Positions 1 to 8,232 of a stretch of 64,000 nt of DNA are shown here, in pieces. The stretch is from an uncultured Tateyamaria sp. (GTDB taxonomy: Bacteria > Pseudomonadota > Alphaproteobacteria > Rhodobacterales > Rhodobacteraceae). Below the pieces are notes generated by a model that did not search any database, was not told the DNA's origin, and was given only the letters and a program-made list of their open reading frames with translations. The position numbers and the translations under genes are program-made. Every line of letters starts with the position of its first letter. The first letter of the stretch is position 1. The stretch covers positions 1 to 64,000 of the forward strand of contig NZ_CANNDO010000009.1 in assembly GCF_947503385.1 (NCBI RefSeq), given 5' to 3'.

Positions 1-77
1 TGCTTGCACGGCACCGTCGTGACAAACGAAACGCCGTTCGCCACAAGATCGTCGGTGATCTTCTTGTCTATGTTCAT
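1..77 (-). CDS. comD: Sulfopyruvate decarboxylase alpha subunit, N-terminal fragment (cut by window edge)
   Basis: Only the first 25 codons are inside the window, starting at the ATG whose complement is 75-77. The translated start contains VSFVTTVPCK, which resembles the N-terminal pyrimidine-binding domain of the ThDP enzyme subunit ComD. That enzyme decarboxylates sulfopyruvate to sulfoacetaldehyde. The gene lies last in the minus-strand hps operon, after uspA, where a downstream step of DHPS/sulfolactate breakdown would fit. The call rests on a short fragment plus context; a related ThDP decarboxylase such as phosphonopyruvate decarboxylase is possible. Confidence 0.55.
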   Translation of the reverse strand, partial: MNIDKKITDDLVANGVSFVTTVPCK

Positions 78-117
78 CTCTCGGAGGGACCTTTCATGAA
101 TGGGGAGGGGCGCGGCG

Positions 118-531
118 TCACGACGACGCGCGGTGTACATGGACGGCACATCCCGCGTGCCGCACGACACGGGCAGCGGTTGAGCCAAGGAAATAATCGC
201 TGAGGCCGGGTTTATGCGAGCCGATCACAATACAATCAATGCCGTGAGCGTCGGCATAGTCGATGATGGTACGCGCCGAATGCCCCTTGACGATGACGGG
301 CGTCACGTCCGCATGACCGGACAGCTTTTCCGCCAGATCGGCACGGGCCTTTTCAAACCCGGCTGCCACAGTCTCTGCGTCGAGATAGGCGCTGACCGAC
401 CCTTGGGGGGCCTCGTGAACGTGCAGAGCGATGACCTCACCGCCCGGTGCACGCAGCGCGTTGGCGATCTCAAGTGTGTGCATCGACACACCATGGTCGA
501 GCGCCATCGGAACGAGGATTTTACTGTACAT
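118..531 (-). CDS. Universal stress protein, single UspA domain
   Basis: 137 aa, the usual length of a single Usp domain. The N-terminus (YSKILVPMALD) is the typical first beta strand with the nucleotide-contacting Asp, and the C-terminal part has a G-S-H ... G-S-T loop like the ATP-binding loop, but Lys replaces the second Gly (GSHKPGLSDYFLGST). Nucleotide binding is therefore likely but not certain. It sits between hpsP and comD on the same strand and is probably co-transcribed with the sulfonate genes. Its role there is unknown; Usp genes often accompany TRAP transporter operons. Confidence 0.85.
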   Translation of the reverse strand: MYSKILVPMALDHGVSMHTLEIANALRAPGGEVIALHVHEAPQGSVSAYLDAETVAAGFEKARADLAEKLSGHADVTPVIVKGHSARTIIDYADAHGIDCIVIGSHKPGLSDYFLGSTAARVVRHAGCAVHVHRASS

Positions 532-564
532 GCTTTGTCTCCATCCGGGTGTGGGGGCGCTGGA

Positions 565-1545
565 TCAGGCCCATGGATCAAGGATGATCTTTGGGGCCGC
601 AACCGTGCCAGCCCGTAGCGCGGCAAAGGCCTGCGGCCCGTCATCCAGACTGCGCCGCTCGGTCCAGTCAAGCGGGCCAAGCGCGCCGTCATAGATCGCG
701 ACACAGGTGTCCCGGAAATCCTGCGGCGTGTAGGTATAGGTGCCGATAAACGTGATCTCTTGCAGGGTCATGCGGCGGATATCAAGACCGCCAAGGTCTT
801 CGCCCAAACCGATGTGTACAATCACGCCGCCGGGGCGGCAGAGGTCCGATGCAATGGCCCGCGTGGCGGCATATCCCACTGCGTCAACAACCATACCGTA
901 GTCTCCGCTGCCCGCCGCCACGGCCTGCTGGCCACAACGCTCTGTCAGAAACGTGCGCCTCACGTCGTTGGGTTCGGCGATGGTTACATCTGTCACGCCC
1001 TGAGCCTTGAGTGCCAGAGCGGCGGCCAATCCGATGGCGCCGCCCCCGATCACCAGCGCATTTTCTCCCAGCGCCCAATCCATCGCCTCCAGCCCCAGAC
1101 GCGCCGAATGCCAGCTAACCGCCAGGGGTTCGGCCAGCGCCGCCTTGTCCAGCGGAACGTGGTCGGGGACCACGATCAGGTTGTCGTCATGCATCGCCAC
1201 GTATTGGGCAAAAGCGCCTTCGCGCGGCGGCATGGAGATGATCTTGCGATCCGGGCACAGATTGTTGCGCCCGGCCCGACAGGCCGCGCAGGTGCCGCAA
1301 CTGACCAATGGGTTGATTGTGACCCGCGTGCCGTCTCGTGCACCGCCCTCGATGACACCTGCGGCCTCATGGCCAAGGATCAGCGGTGCGGGCCGCCGAT
1401 CATCATGCCCCAGATAAGCGTGCATGTCGGACCCACAGATACCGGACGCCGCAACCCGCACCAGCGATTGGCCAGCACCCAGTTGAGGCATCGGCAAGTC
1501 CTGAATGCCCAGCGTTTCGACGCCCTCGTAAACCAGCGCTTTCAT
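565..1545 (-). CDS. hpsP: Zinc-dependent alcohol dehydrogenase, DHPS 2-dehydrogenase type (HpsP)
   Basis: 326 aa medium-chain dehydrogenase. Visible are the catalytic zinc Cys region (GICGSDMHA), the GHE motif, four closely spaced structural zinc cysteines (CGTCAACRAGRNNLC) and a Rossmann glycine motif (VIGGGAIGLAAA). HpsO and HpsP are known to interconvert the two DHPS enantiomers through the 2-keto compound, supplying the R-form used by HpsN. The ATG at 1545 was chosen because its ATGA overlaps the stop of hpsO by four bases; the in-frame upstream extension has no family character. The specific role is inferred from its position directly after hpsN and hpsO. Confidence 0.85.
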   Translation of the reverse strand: MKALVYEGVETLGIQDLPMPQLGAGQSLVRVAASGICGSDMHAYLGHDDRRPAPLILGHEAAGVIEGGARDGTRVTINPLVSCGTCAACRAGRNNLCPDRKIISMPPREGAFAQYVAMHDDNLIVVPDHVPLDKAALAEPLAVSWHSARLGLEAMDWALGENALVIGGGAIGLAAALALKAQGVTDVTIAEPNDVRRTFLTERCGQQAVAAGSGDYGMVVDAVGYAATRAIASDLCRPGGVIVHIGLGEDLGGLDIRRMTLQEITFIGTYTYTPQDFRDTCVAIYDGALGPLDWTERRSLDDGPQAFAALRAGTVAAPKIILDPWA

Positions 1546-2303
1546 TTTGCGGTGAACCCCCCGTCGACCATCAGTGTTTGTCCGGTCACATAACCCGACG
1601 CGTCCGAACAAAGGAACAGCATCGGTCCGTCAATATCCTCCAGCCGCCCGTTGCGCTGAAGGCAGGTCTGGGCCGCATTGCGCTGCGCCCGTTCGGGATC
1701 GGAAAACACCGCCTCGGTCAGTTCTGTCGGAAAAAAGCCCGGACCAATGGCGTTGGCGGTGATGCCGTGCGCCGACCATGCTTCGGCCATGGCGCGGGTC
1801 ATCTGTGCGATGCCCGCCTTGGTCGTGCCGTAGGCAATGCCACCCGGAAAGGCGCGCGTCGTCTGGAGCGAGGCAAAGTTGACGATGCGCCCCCAGCCCT
1901 TGGCCTTCATCGCGGGCACCAGCGCTTGGGTCAAAAAGAACGGGGCCGAGATGTTCAGCGCCACGGTTGCGTCCCAACCTTCGGGCGTGACATCGTCCGC
2001 AGCTTGGCGCGTGTTGATACCCGCCGCGTGCACAATGATGTCGGGCGCACCAAAGGACGCGCTGATGGCCTGCGCGAGGGTGGGAATGCCAGCCCGGTCC
2101 GCAACATCCGCTGCCACATAATCGGACTGTGCCCCAATCTCGTCCTTGAGGCTGGACAGGGCGTCAGCGCGGCGGGCGACGCCCACCACACGCGCCCCTG
2201 CCCCGGCCAATGCGATGGCGGCACGCCGTCCAAGGCCGGAACTGGCCCCGGTGACACAGGCCACACGACCCGTCAGGTCAAACAATGCGCGCGGGTCAGC
2301 CAT
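1542..2303 (-). CDS. hpsO: SDR-family dehydrogenase, DHPS 2-dehydrogenase type (HpsO)
   Basis: 253 aa classical short-chain dehydrogenase. The cofactor motif TGASSGLG, the HAAGIN segment and the catalytic Tyr/Lys pair in AYGTTKAG are intact. HpsO enzymes act with HpsP in isomerising DHPS via dihydroxyacetone sulfonate. The start codon lies inside the end of hpsN (8-base overlap) and the stop overlaps hpsP by four bases, so the three genes are translationally coupled. Family membership is clear; the substrate is inferred from the hpsN-hpsO-hpsP order known in other Roseobacter and Cupriavidus strains. Confidence 0.87.
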   Translation of the reverse strand: MADPRALFDLTGRVACVTGASSGLGRRAAIALAGAGARVVGVARRADALSSLKDEIGAQSDYVAADVADRAGIPTLAQAISASFGAPDIIVHAAGINTRQAADDVTPEGWDATVALNISAPFFLTQALVPAMKAKGWGRIVNFASLQTTRAFPGGIAYGTTKAGIAQMTRAMAEAWSAHGITANAIGPGFFPTELTEAVFSDPERAQRNAAQTCLQRNGRLEDIDGPMLFLCSDASGYVTGQTLMVDGGFTAK

Positions 2304-3603
2304 TGGCGGTCAGGTCGAATGTCTCGTCCGGGAAGTATTTGGCCAGCCGGACATCGGCGGCGCGGGCGTGCCCCTCCATCCCTTCAAGGCGCGAGATGCG
2401 TGCGGTCGCCTCGGCCACCTGCTTGGCACCTTCACGGGTGGCGCGCTGCCACGTCACGATCTTCATGTACTTGTGGACCGACAGGCCGCCCGTGTAGTTC
2501 GCAGCGCCCGATGTTGGCAGCACATGGTTCGTACCGGTTGCCTTGTCACCGTAGGACACGGTGGTTTCTTCACCCAAGAACAACGACCCGTAGCAAGTCA
2601 ACCGTTCGAGCCACCAATCCAGATCCTCCGCCTGCACTGTCAAGTGCTCGGGCGCGTAATCGTCGGAACAGGCGGCCATTTCCTCGCGGTCGGAACAGAC
2701 AATCACCTCGGCATAGTCGCGCCACGCAGCGGCCGCGTTTTCGCGGTTCACCTCCGGCAGATCATCGATCAGGCCGGGCACCAGCGCCATCACCTGCTCG
2801 GCCAGCGCACGGTCATCCGTCACCAGCCAGACGGGTGAGTTATACCCGTGTTCGGCCTGACTGACCAAATCGGTCGCCACGATATGCGCGTCCGCCGTGG
2901 CATCCGCCAGAATGAGGCTGTCGGTCGGGCCTGCGATCATGTCGATACCGACACGGCCAAAAAGGATTCGCTTGGCTTCGGCCACGAACTGGTTGCCGGG
3001 GCCCACAAGGATATTCGCCTTGGGCAGACCAAACAGGCCAAAGGTCATTGCCGCGACGCCCTGTACCCCACCCAGCGCCATGATCTTGTCCGCGCCGCAC
3101 AGGTTTGCGGCGTAGATGATGGCCGGGGCCACGCCCACGCCCGGGCGCGGCGGTGAACAGGCGGTGATGTGACCGCACCCCGCAACCTTGGCCGTGGTGA
3201 CCGTCATGATGGCAGATGCAATGTGGCTGTACCGCCCGCCGGGCACATAGCAGCCCGCCGCATCCACCGGGATTGCCTTTTGGCCCGCAATCATACCCGG
3301 CACGATCTCGACCTCGACATCGGACACCGTTGCCTTTTGCGCCTCGGCAAACCGACGCACGTTGTCATGGGCGAACCGGATATCGGCCTTGAGCTTTTCC
3401 GGGACCAGCGCCGCCGCGGCCTCGATCTCTTCGGGTGTCAGCAGCACGTTGCCCTCGTAGCGGTCGAACTTGGCGGCGTATTCCATCGCCTTGGCATCGC
3501 CACCCGCCTCGATATCGGCGAGGATCGTCTTGACCGTTTCGTGGACTTCGGACGCATCGGATTTGGCCGTCAGCGTCGCTTTCTTGAGGTATTCGCGTGT
3601 CAT
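2296..3603 (-). CDS. hpsN: Sulfopropanediol 3-dehydrogenase (HpsN), histidinol dehydrogenase family
   Basis: 435 aa. HpsN oxidises R-2,3-dihydroxypropane-1-sulfonate with NAD to R-sulfolactate by two successive oxidations. Sequence landmarks of the histidinol dehydrogenase fold are present: PGGRYSH, the zinc-ligand segment SQAEHG, APEHL with the catalytic Glu-His, GTNHVLPT and the C-terminal EGHARAADVR. The ATG at 3603 is preceded by an AGGA-like site; a longer in-frame extension to 3669 has no family similarity. TRAP genes lie upstream and hpsO overlaps its end, which separates it from a true hisD. This is the diagnostic gene of the cluster. Confidence 0.92.
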   Translation of the reverse strand: MTREYLKKATLTAKSDASEVHETVKTILADIEAGGDAKAMEYAAKFDRYEGNVLLTPEEIEAAAALVPEKLKADIRFAHDNVRRFAEAQKATVSDVEVEIVPGMIAGQKAIPVDAAGCYVPGGRYSHIASAIMTVTTAKVAGCGHITACSPPRPGVGVAPAIIYAANLCGADKIMALGGVQGVAAMTFGLFGLPKANILVGPGNQFVAEAKRILFGRVGIDMIAGPTDSLILADATADAHIVATDLVSQAEHGYNSPVWLVTDDRALAEQVMALVPGLIDDLPEVNRENAAAAWRDYAEVIVCSDREEMAACSDDYAPEHLTVQAEDLDWWLERLTCYGSLFLGEETTVSYGDKATGTNHVLPTSGAANYTGGLSVHKYMKIVTWQRATREGAKQVAEATARISRLEGMEGHARAADVRLAKYFPDETFDLTANG

Positions 3604-3616
3604 ATCAGTCGGAGTC

Positions 3617-4945
3617 CTACTTGTAGATGTCGGGCAAGAACGTGGTCGAAATCGCTGGGATATAGGCAATCAGCAGCACGACAACGAACATGCACAGAAC
3701 GAAAGGTACGGCGCGCACGGCGATCTTGAGGATGGATTCCCCGGTGATGCCAGACACGACAAACAGGTTAAGCCCAAGAGGCGGCGTGATGAACCCCACG
3801 CCCAGCGCTGTGATCATCATGATACAGAACTGGATCTCGTTCATACCGATATTCTCGGCCAGCGGCATCAGGATCGGCGCAAGGATCACGATGTTCGGCG
3901 TGGTTTCCATCACGCAACCTGCGGCGATCAGAATACCGATCATCAACAGGATCAGGATCCAGGGCTCGTTCGTCAGACCGGTGACAGAGGCCACAAAGCC
4001 CTGCGGCACACCCATGATTGCCAACGCTTCGGCCAGCGGGGCGGAAAAGGCGATAATGGGCAGGATCACGCCGTTCACCTTGGCCGAACTGACCAGCATG
4101 GCCGGAAAATCCGCAAGGCTGAGCGTGCGCAGGATGAACCCCATGATGATGGTCACAACCACCGCCGTGGCACCCGCCTCTGTCGGCGTCAGGCGCCCCG
4201 AAAAGATGCCATAAAAGATGATGCCGGGCACGATGAACGCGTACCAGCCGGATTTCAGCGCCCGGCCCAGACTGCCCAGCCATTCCGACAGAGTCATCTG
4301 GCCGCCACCCTCGTAGCCATAGATGCGGTTCACGATCAGGTTGGTGATCAGGATCGCCAGCAGGATGGCCACACCGGGGATCAGTGCCGCCAGAAACAGG
4401 GTCGATGCAGATATGCCCAGCACAAGGCCGATGATGATATAGGCGATGGATGGCGGGATCAGGATGCCCGTGCAGGCCCCCGCCGCAACCAAGGCGCAGG
4501 CATATGGCCGGGGATATCCAGATTCCACCAGCCGCGCGATGGTCATCCGCCCCACGGCGGCAGCCCCCGCCGCGTCCGAGCCTGAGATGGCCGCAAACAT
4601 GCCGCAGACCAGCACCGTGGCCGACCCGAACCCACCCTTGGTAAAGCAGGTCAGCGCCTCGGCCACATCAAGGAATTTCCGACTGAGCCCGGTGCGCACC
4701 AGAACGTCGCCCGTCAGGATGAAAAGCGGCACAGCCGTCAGGGCAAAGGCGTCGATGCCGGTAAATAGCTTTTCGCCCACAAGGCTCAGCGGCAGGTCGC
4801 CGGACATCACCAGCATCAGGATCGCAGAGGTCCCGATGGCCGCCCATACGGGCACGGCCAACGCAATCAGGGCGACAAAGACGATAACCGGCAGATAAAA
4901 GTCCCAGCCCAGGATGACGGTTTGATCAAAGGTTTGCCAAAGCAT
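3617..4945 (-). CDS. hpsM: TRAP transporter large membrane subunit (DctM type), probable DHPS importer
   Basis: 442 aa with about a dozen hydrophobic segments, the size and profile of DctM subunits. Family motifs include VPLFILTGDV, ISGSDAAGAAAVGR, GILIPPSI and GFITPPLGLNLFVV. It forms the sodium-coupled translocation channel together with the small subunit. It begins 13 bases after the end of hpsL and ends 13 bases before hpsN, so it belongs to one operon. The name follows the KLM order used for sulfonate TRAP systems and assumes DHPS as the substrate, which the neighbouring catabolic genes suggest. Confidence 0.88.
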   Translation of the reverse strand: MLWQTFDQTVILGWDFYLPVIVFVALIALAVPVWAAIGTSAILMLVMSGDLPLSLVGEKLFTGIDAFALTAVPLFILTGDVLVRTGLSRKFLDVAEALTCFTKGGFGSATVLVCGMFAAISGSDAAGAAAVGRMTIARLVESGYPRPYACALVAAGACTGILIPPSIAYIIIGLVLGISASTLFLAALIPGVAILLAILITNLIVNRIYGYEGGGQMTLSEWLGSLGRALKSGWYAFIVPGIIFYGIFSGRLTPTEAGATAVVVTIIMGFILRTLSLADFPAMLVSSAKVNGVILPIIAFSAPLAEALAIMGVPQGFVASVTGLTNEPWILILLMIGILIAAGCVMETTPNIVILAPILMPLAENIGMNEIQFCIMMITALGVGFITPPLGLNLFVVSGITGESILKIAVRAVPFVLCMFVVVLLIAYIPAISTTFLPDIYK

Positions 4946-4958
4946 TTCAGGTCATCCC

Positions 4959-5471
4959 TCAATCAAAAAGCGTATCGCCCTCGAAAACGGGCTTGCCCGT
5001 TCTGAGGGAGTGAATGTCGCGCAGCAGGGATTGGATCAGGCGCACGATGATCAGCGCAAAGCCCAGCGGAACCGCCATCAGGAACCACACTTTGGACACG
5101 CGCAGACCGTCCGTGACCGAACCGAACTTGGCCGAGATATGGACAGACTCGTAGGACCAGTACAGCGCGATAATCGCGACACCGAACATGACCAGATCGC
5201 CAAAGATATAGAGCAGCGCCTTGGGCCGTGGCCCGAGGTAATGCATGATCACATCGATGCGGATATGCGCCCGTTCCTTGACAGCGGCGGCAGCGCCGAT
5301 CCACGCCAGATAGATAAAGGAATAGCGGACAATCTCTTCGCCCCAGATGGACGAGTAGGAAAAGATTTCGCGGCGCAACACTTCAATCGCCATCGTGATG
5401 ACCAGCATCACATAGAAGACGAGAAGCAGCCACCGTTCGGCATCGCGATCAATTCGGCGCAAAAAATCCAT
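4959..5471 (-). CDS. hpsL: TRAP transporter small membrane subunit (DctQ type)
   Basis: 170 aa with four predicted membrane helices; the ERWLLLVFY start and the YLAWIGAAAAVKERAHIRIDV segment are typical of DctQ proteins. It bridges the binding protein and the channel subunit. I chose the ATG at 5471 because it starts just before the first helix as in the family. An in-frame ATG at 5561 would add 30 residues, but that codon lies in the loop of a perfect 11-bp hairpin after hpsK, and the added residues have no family character. Start choice is moderately sure. Confidence 0.83.
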   Translation of the reverse strand: MDFLRRIDRDAERWLLLVFYVMLVITMAIEVLRREIFSYSSIWGEEIVRYSFIYLAWIGAAAAVKERAHIRIDVIMHYLGPRPKALLYIFGDLVMFGVAIIALYWSYESVHISAKFGSVTDGLRVSKVWFLMAVPLGFALIIVRLIQSLLRDIHSLRTGKPVFEGDTLFD

Positions 5472-5547
5472 GTCGGAACCTGCTGATTGGCCAAGCCGAA
5501 TGGGCGCACGGGTTGCGCGTCGGTCATTCAGTGGCGGGAACGGGGTG

Positions 5548-5573
5548 GCGGGCGCGCTCATCAGCGCGCCCGC
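5548..5573 (-). promoter_or_regulatory. Perfect hairpin just downstream of the TRAP binding-protein gene
   Basis: Positions 5548-5558 and 5563-5573 form an 11-bp GC-rich inverted repeat with a four-base loop, nine bases after the hpsK stop codon. There is no T-run, so it is unlikely to be a full terminator. Such hairpins after binding-protein genes are known to stabilise the upstream mRNA segment and raise its level over the membrane subunits. An equivalent hairpin follows dctP of the second TRAP operon in this window. Confidence 0.6.
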
Positions 5574-5581
5574 TCTGGCAG

Positions 5582-6730
5582 TTACGCGTCGTGCACGTAG
5601 TACTTGCCTTGGGTGCCTGCGGCTTCTTCCATCTTGGCAAACGCCTCCATGGAACCGGCCAGTTCGACCTTGAACTCGTCCCATTCGGACCGCTGGTAGC
5701 CGCCTGCGGCTTTCCACTCGGCCAGTTGGTCTTCGCTCAGCGAATGGAACTGGACACCCGCCTTGACCAGTTCGGCCATGGCATAGGCGCGGGCCGACGG
5801 CACTTTGGCGAGGTTCTGGTGCGCCGTCATCTCGGAGCCCCACATGATGCCTTCCTGTACGTCGGCGGGCATCGATTTGAACCATTCGAGATTGCAGGAA
5901 TAGACTTGGCTGTCCGGCACCGCCTGCGTGAAGGTCACGTGGCTCAGGATGTCCTTGAAGCCAAACACCTCAAGCGCGCCCACGGATGGATCCAGCGCGT
6001 CTGCGACGCCCTGTTTGATCGCCGAGGGTGTTTCGCCCCACGCGACCGGCGTCGGGTTGGCGCCGACCATGCGGTAGTATTGTTGCAGCATCTTGGAACC
6101 CGGCACGCGGAACTTGACCCCTTCGAGGTCGGCTGGCGTCAGCACAGGACCGGAACCGCCTTTGCGCATGGCAACGACGCGGGGGTCAATGTTGACGTAG
6201 AACAGCGCCTTGAACCCGTTTTCCTCGACCTTGGGTTCGACTGTGGTCTTCCAGAACTCGGAATTCACCAGATTGGTGAAGCGTTGGTTTGAGCCGCACA
6301 GATACGGCATGTTGATCAGGTCAACCGTCGACGCAAAGGGCGCGAAATTCGACAGTGAATGCTGTGCCGCCTGAATCGTGCCGCCTTGCACGGCCTGCAC
6401 CAGCGCGCCACCGGCGCCCAACTGACCGCCGGGGGCGAGTTTCACGTAGACCTTGCCGTTGGTGGCGTTCTGGATGTTCTCCTTGAGGTCCAGTTGCATG
6501 ATCGGATAGCCGCGCGACGCACCCACCGGGTAAGCCGTGGCCAGCACCATCACGTGATCGGCTGCGGCTTCGCGTGTGCGCTCTTCGTTCGCGCTTTGGG
6601 CTGCGGCCTCGGACGACCACAGCATACCACCCGCCCCGACGACCATAGCAGCGGTAAAGCTGCCCGCCGCCGTCAATTTCAGAAAATTCCGGCGCTCAGC
6701 CGACGCAAGTGCCTTGCGATCTTTGTCCAT
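5582..6730 (-). CDS. hpsK: TRAP transporter periplasmic binding protein (DctP type), probable DHPS receptor
   Basis: 382 aa. The N-terminus carries a twin-arginine-like signal (ERRNFLKLTAAG) followed by a hydrophobic stretch and an AAAQS cleavage region, so it is exported. The body has DctP features such as GGQLGAGGALVQAVQGG and LEGVKFRVPGSKM, with an Arg suited to bind an anionic ligand. The ATG at 6728-6730 has a strong GGGAGGA site upstream. It precedes hpsL and hpsM, as is normal for TRAP operons. The ligand is inferred to be DHPS from the downstream hpsNOP genes. Confidence 0.87.
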   Translation of the reverse strand: MDKDRKALASAERRNFLKLTAAGSFTAAMVVGAGGMLWSSEAAAQSANEERTREAAADHVMVLATAYPVGASRGYPIMQLDLKENIQNATNGKVYVKLAPGGQLGAGGALVQAVQGGTIQAAQHSLSNFAPFASTVDLINMPYLCGSNQRFTNLVNSEFWKTTVEPKVEENGFKALFYVNIDPRVVAMRKGGSGPVLTPADLEGVKFRVPGSKMLQQYYRMVGANPTPVAWGETPSAIKQGVADALDPSVGALEVFGFKDILSHVTFTQAVPDSQVYSCNLEWFKSMPADVQEGIMWGSEMTAHQNLAKVPSARAYAMAELVKAGVQFHSLSEDQLAEWKAAGGYQRSEWDEFKVELAGSMEAFAKMEEAAGTQGKYYVHDA

Positions 6731-6751
6731 GAAGGATCCTCCCAGAGGTCT

Positions 6752-6937
6752 TTAACTGCCGTCTTTGTTTTTTCGGTCAGCTTCTTTTTGAAGAATGGCG
6801 ACGACAAACAGGATCGACGCGGCAAACAGAACCAGCATTTCGCCGACATCCCCAAGAAATGCGCTTGCCGCAAAAGCACCCAGAGCGACGTTGGCGAAAT
6901 AGACGACAAAGACGATCAGAGAGGCAGCAAGGAACAT
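6752..6937 (-). CDS. Small two-helix membrane protein, first gene of the hps operon
   Basis: 61 aa: two hydrophobic segments (about residues 1-25 and 30-48) and a charged C-terminus (EADRKNKDGS). It starts at the ATG with complement 6935-6937, 39 bases from the nearest LacI-type operator, and ends 21 bases before hpsK. Longer in-frame starts would run through the operators and are rejected. I do not recognise a family. Position suggests an accessory role in the TRAP system, for example membrane assembly, but nothing in the sequence proves it. Confidence 0.65.
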   Translation of the reverse strand: MFLAASLIVFVVYFANVALGAFAASAFLGDVGEMLVLFAASILFVVAILQKEADRKNKDGS

Positions 6938-6975
6938 GAACGGGTTTCCCGAAACGATTATGGTTCTACCCGCAT

Positions 6976-7012
6976 TGTAAGCGCTTACATTTGATTCGTG
7001 CAAGCGCTTACA
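6976..7012. promoter_or_regulatory. Two tandem LacI-family operators in the hps/LacI divergent promoter
   Basis: Positions 6976-6989 read TGTAAGCGCTTACA, a perfect 14-bp palindrome with the central CG expected for LacI-family sites. Positions 6999-7012 read TGCAAGCGCTTACA, the same with one change. Centres are 23 bp apart, about two helical turns, so two dimers could bind on one face. They lie between the hps operon and the divergent LacI gene, so control of both directions (repression plus autoregulation) is inferred. Confidence 0.8.
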
Positions 7013-7083
7013 TTCTTGCCGATCTCTTTGACTTTCTGGAATATTCCGTTCAAGGAATTTGAAAGACAGTACAGGTTGACCAG

Positions 7084-8103
7084 ATGCCGCGTGCCCGATC
7101 CGCCCCAACGCTTGACGACGTCGCCCGACAGGCAGGCGTGTCGACGGCCACGGTGTCGCGCTGCCTCAATTCGCCCGAACGGGTCGTGGAACGCACCCGC
7201 ACCCGTGTCCTGTCCGCGGTAGAAGAGCTGGGGTACACGCCCAATTTCGGCGCGCGCGTCATGGCGGCCCGGCGCACCTTCACCATCGGCGCGATCATTC
7301 CCACCATGGAAAACGCCATCTTTGCCCGTGGCTTGCAGGCGTTTCAGGAAGAGCTGCACACACGCGGCTATACGTTGCTGGTCGCCAGCTCCGCCTACCG
7401 CCCCGAGATCGAAGAAGAGCAGATCAAATCGCTTGTTGCGCGCGGTGCCGACGGCCTGCTGCTGATCGGCTACGCCCGGGACGCGGGCATCTATGACTAT
7501 TTGCGCCAACGTGCGATCCCCACGCTGGTCGCATGGGCCTTTGCGCCCGACAGCACGCAACCTTGCATCGGTTTTGACAACCGCGCCTCCATGCAGGCCC
7601 TGACCGATAAGGTTATTGCGATGGGTCACAGCCGGATCGCTGCGATATCCGGTATCCTCGAAGGCAATGACCGCGCCCAGGGCCGCCTGCAGGGGATCAA
7701 GGACGGGTTGCGCCACAATGGCCTCGACCCCGACAGCCTGATTGTTGTCGAAACGCCTTATGAGATCGAAGGCGGTGCACAAGCGTTCGATCAGGCCATC
7801 GCTGGCAAAGAGCGCCCCACAGTGGTGATGTGCGGCAACGACGTGCTGGCCGCTGGCGCAATGCGCCGCGCGCGCGAGTTGAACCTGTCTGTACCGGATG
7901 ACATTTCGGTCACCGGGTTTGATGACATTGAATTGGCGCGCATCCTGACGCCGCCGCTGACCACAGTCCACGTGCCCCACCGCAAAATGGGGCGCCGTGC
8001 GGCTGTGGAATTGGTAAAGATGGTGGAACAGGACAGCGTCGGTCTGTCGGAACAGCTGCAAAGCTCGCTCAAGCTGCGTGGATCGCTGAAACCGCTGACC
8101 TGA
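7084..8103 (+). CDS. LacI-family transcriptional regulator, probable hps repressor
   Basis: 339 aa. The N-terminal helix-turn-helix and hinge (LDDVARQAGVSTATVSRCLN at about 10-29) match LacI/GalR proteins, and residues from about 65 to the end form the periplasmic-binding-protein-like effector domain ending in VTGFDDIELARILTPPLTTV. It is divergent from the hps operon, with two tandem palindromic operators in the shared promoter. The likely effector is DHPS or a product such as sulfolactate. It is convergent with eda, so a role in Entner-Doudoroff control is less likely though not excluded. Confidence 0.88.
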   Translation: MPRARSAPTLDDVARQAGVSTATVSRCLNSPERVVERTRTRVLSAVEELGYTPNFGARVMAARRTFTIGAIIPTMENAIFARGLQAFQEELHTRGYTLLVASSAYRPEIEEEQIKSLVARGADGLLLIGYARDAGIYDYLRQRAIPTLVAWAFAPDSTQPCIGFDNRASMQALTDKVIAMGHSRIAAISGILEGNDRAQGRLQGIKDGLRHNGLDPDSLIVVETPYEIEGGAQAFDQAIAGKERPTVVMCGNDVLAAGAMRRARELNLSVPDDISVTGFDDIELARILTPPLTTVHVPHRKMGRRAAVELVKMVEQDSVGLSEQLQSSLKLRGSLKPLT

Positions 8104-8184
8104 TCGCATGACGTCGGAAATGACACATCCGCACCGCCATCTGTCAGGGGACGTGACGCGCACGCTCGTGCCATCGCCGGGGTC

Positions 8185-8202
8185 GGTGGGCGGGCGCCTT
8201 TG
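8185..8202 (+). repeat. Degenerate copy of a GGTGGGCGGGGCGTCTTTG-type repeat
   Basis: Reads GGTGGGCGGGCGCCTTTG, differing from the copies at 53168 and 63407 by one deleted G and one substitution. It lies between the convergent LacI gene and eda, where a terminator is expected, and is followed by sequence that can fold back on it. Confidence 0.5.
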
Positions 8203-8232
8203 CGCAGCAAACAGAACCGCCCGGCGGCGCCC

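Noticed and set aside
1386-2864. 492-codon plus-strand frame opposite hpsP, hpsO and hpsN
   Set aside because: Arg/Pro/Ser-rich composition typical of antisense frames; three coupled dehydrogenases occupy the other strand.
5472-5885. Longer hpsL frame up to 5885
   Set aside because: Extends into hpsK in another frame; only the ATGs at 5561 and 5471 are reasonable and the latter is preferred.
7084-8103. LacI regulator as controller of edd-eda
   Set aside because: It is convergent with eda, its operators are at hps, and the palindrome near edd has a different core.
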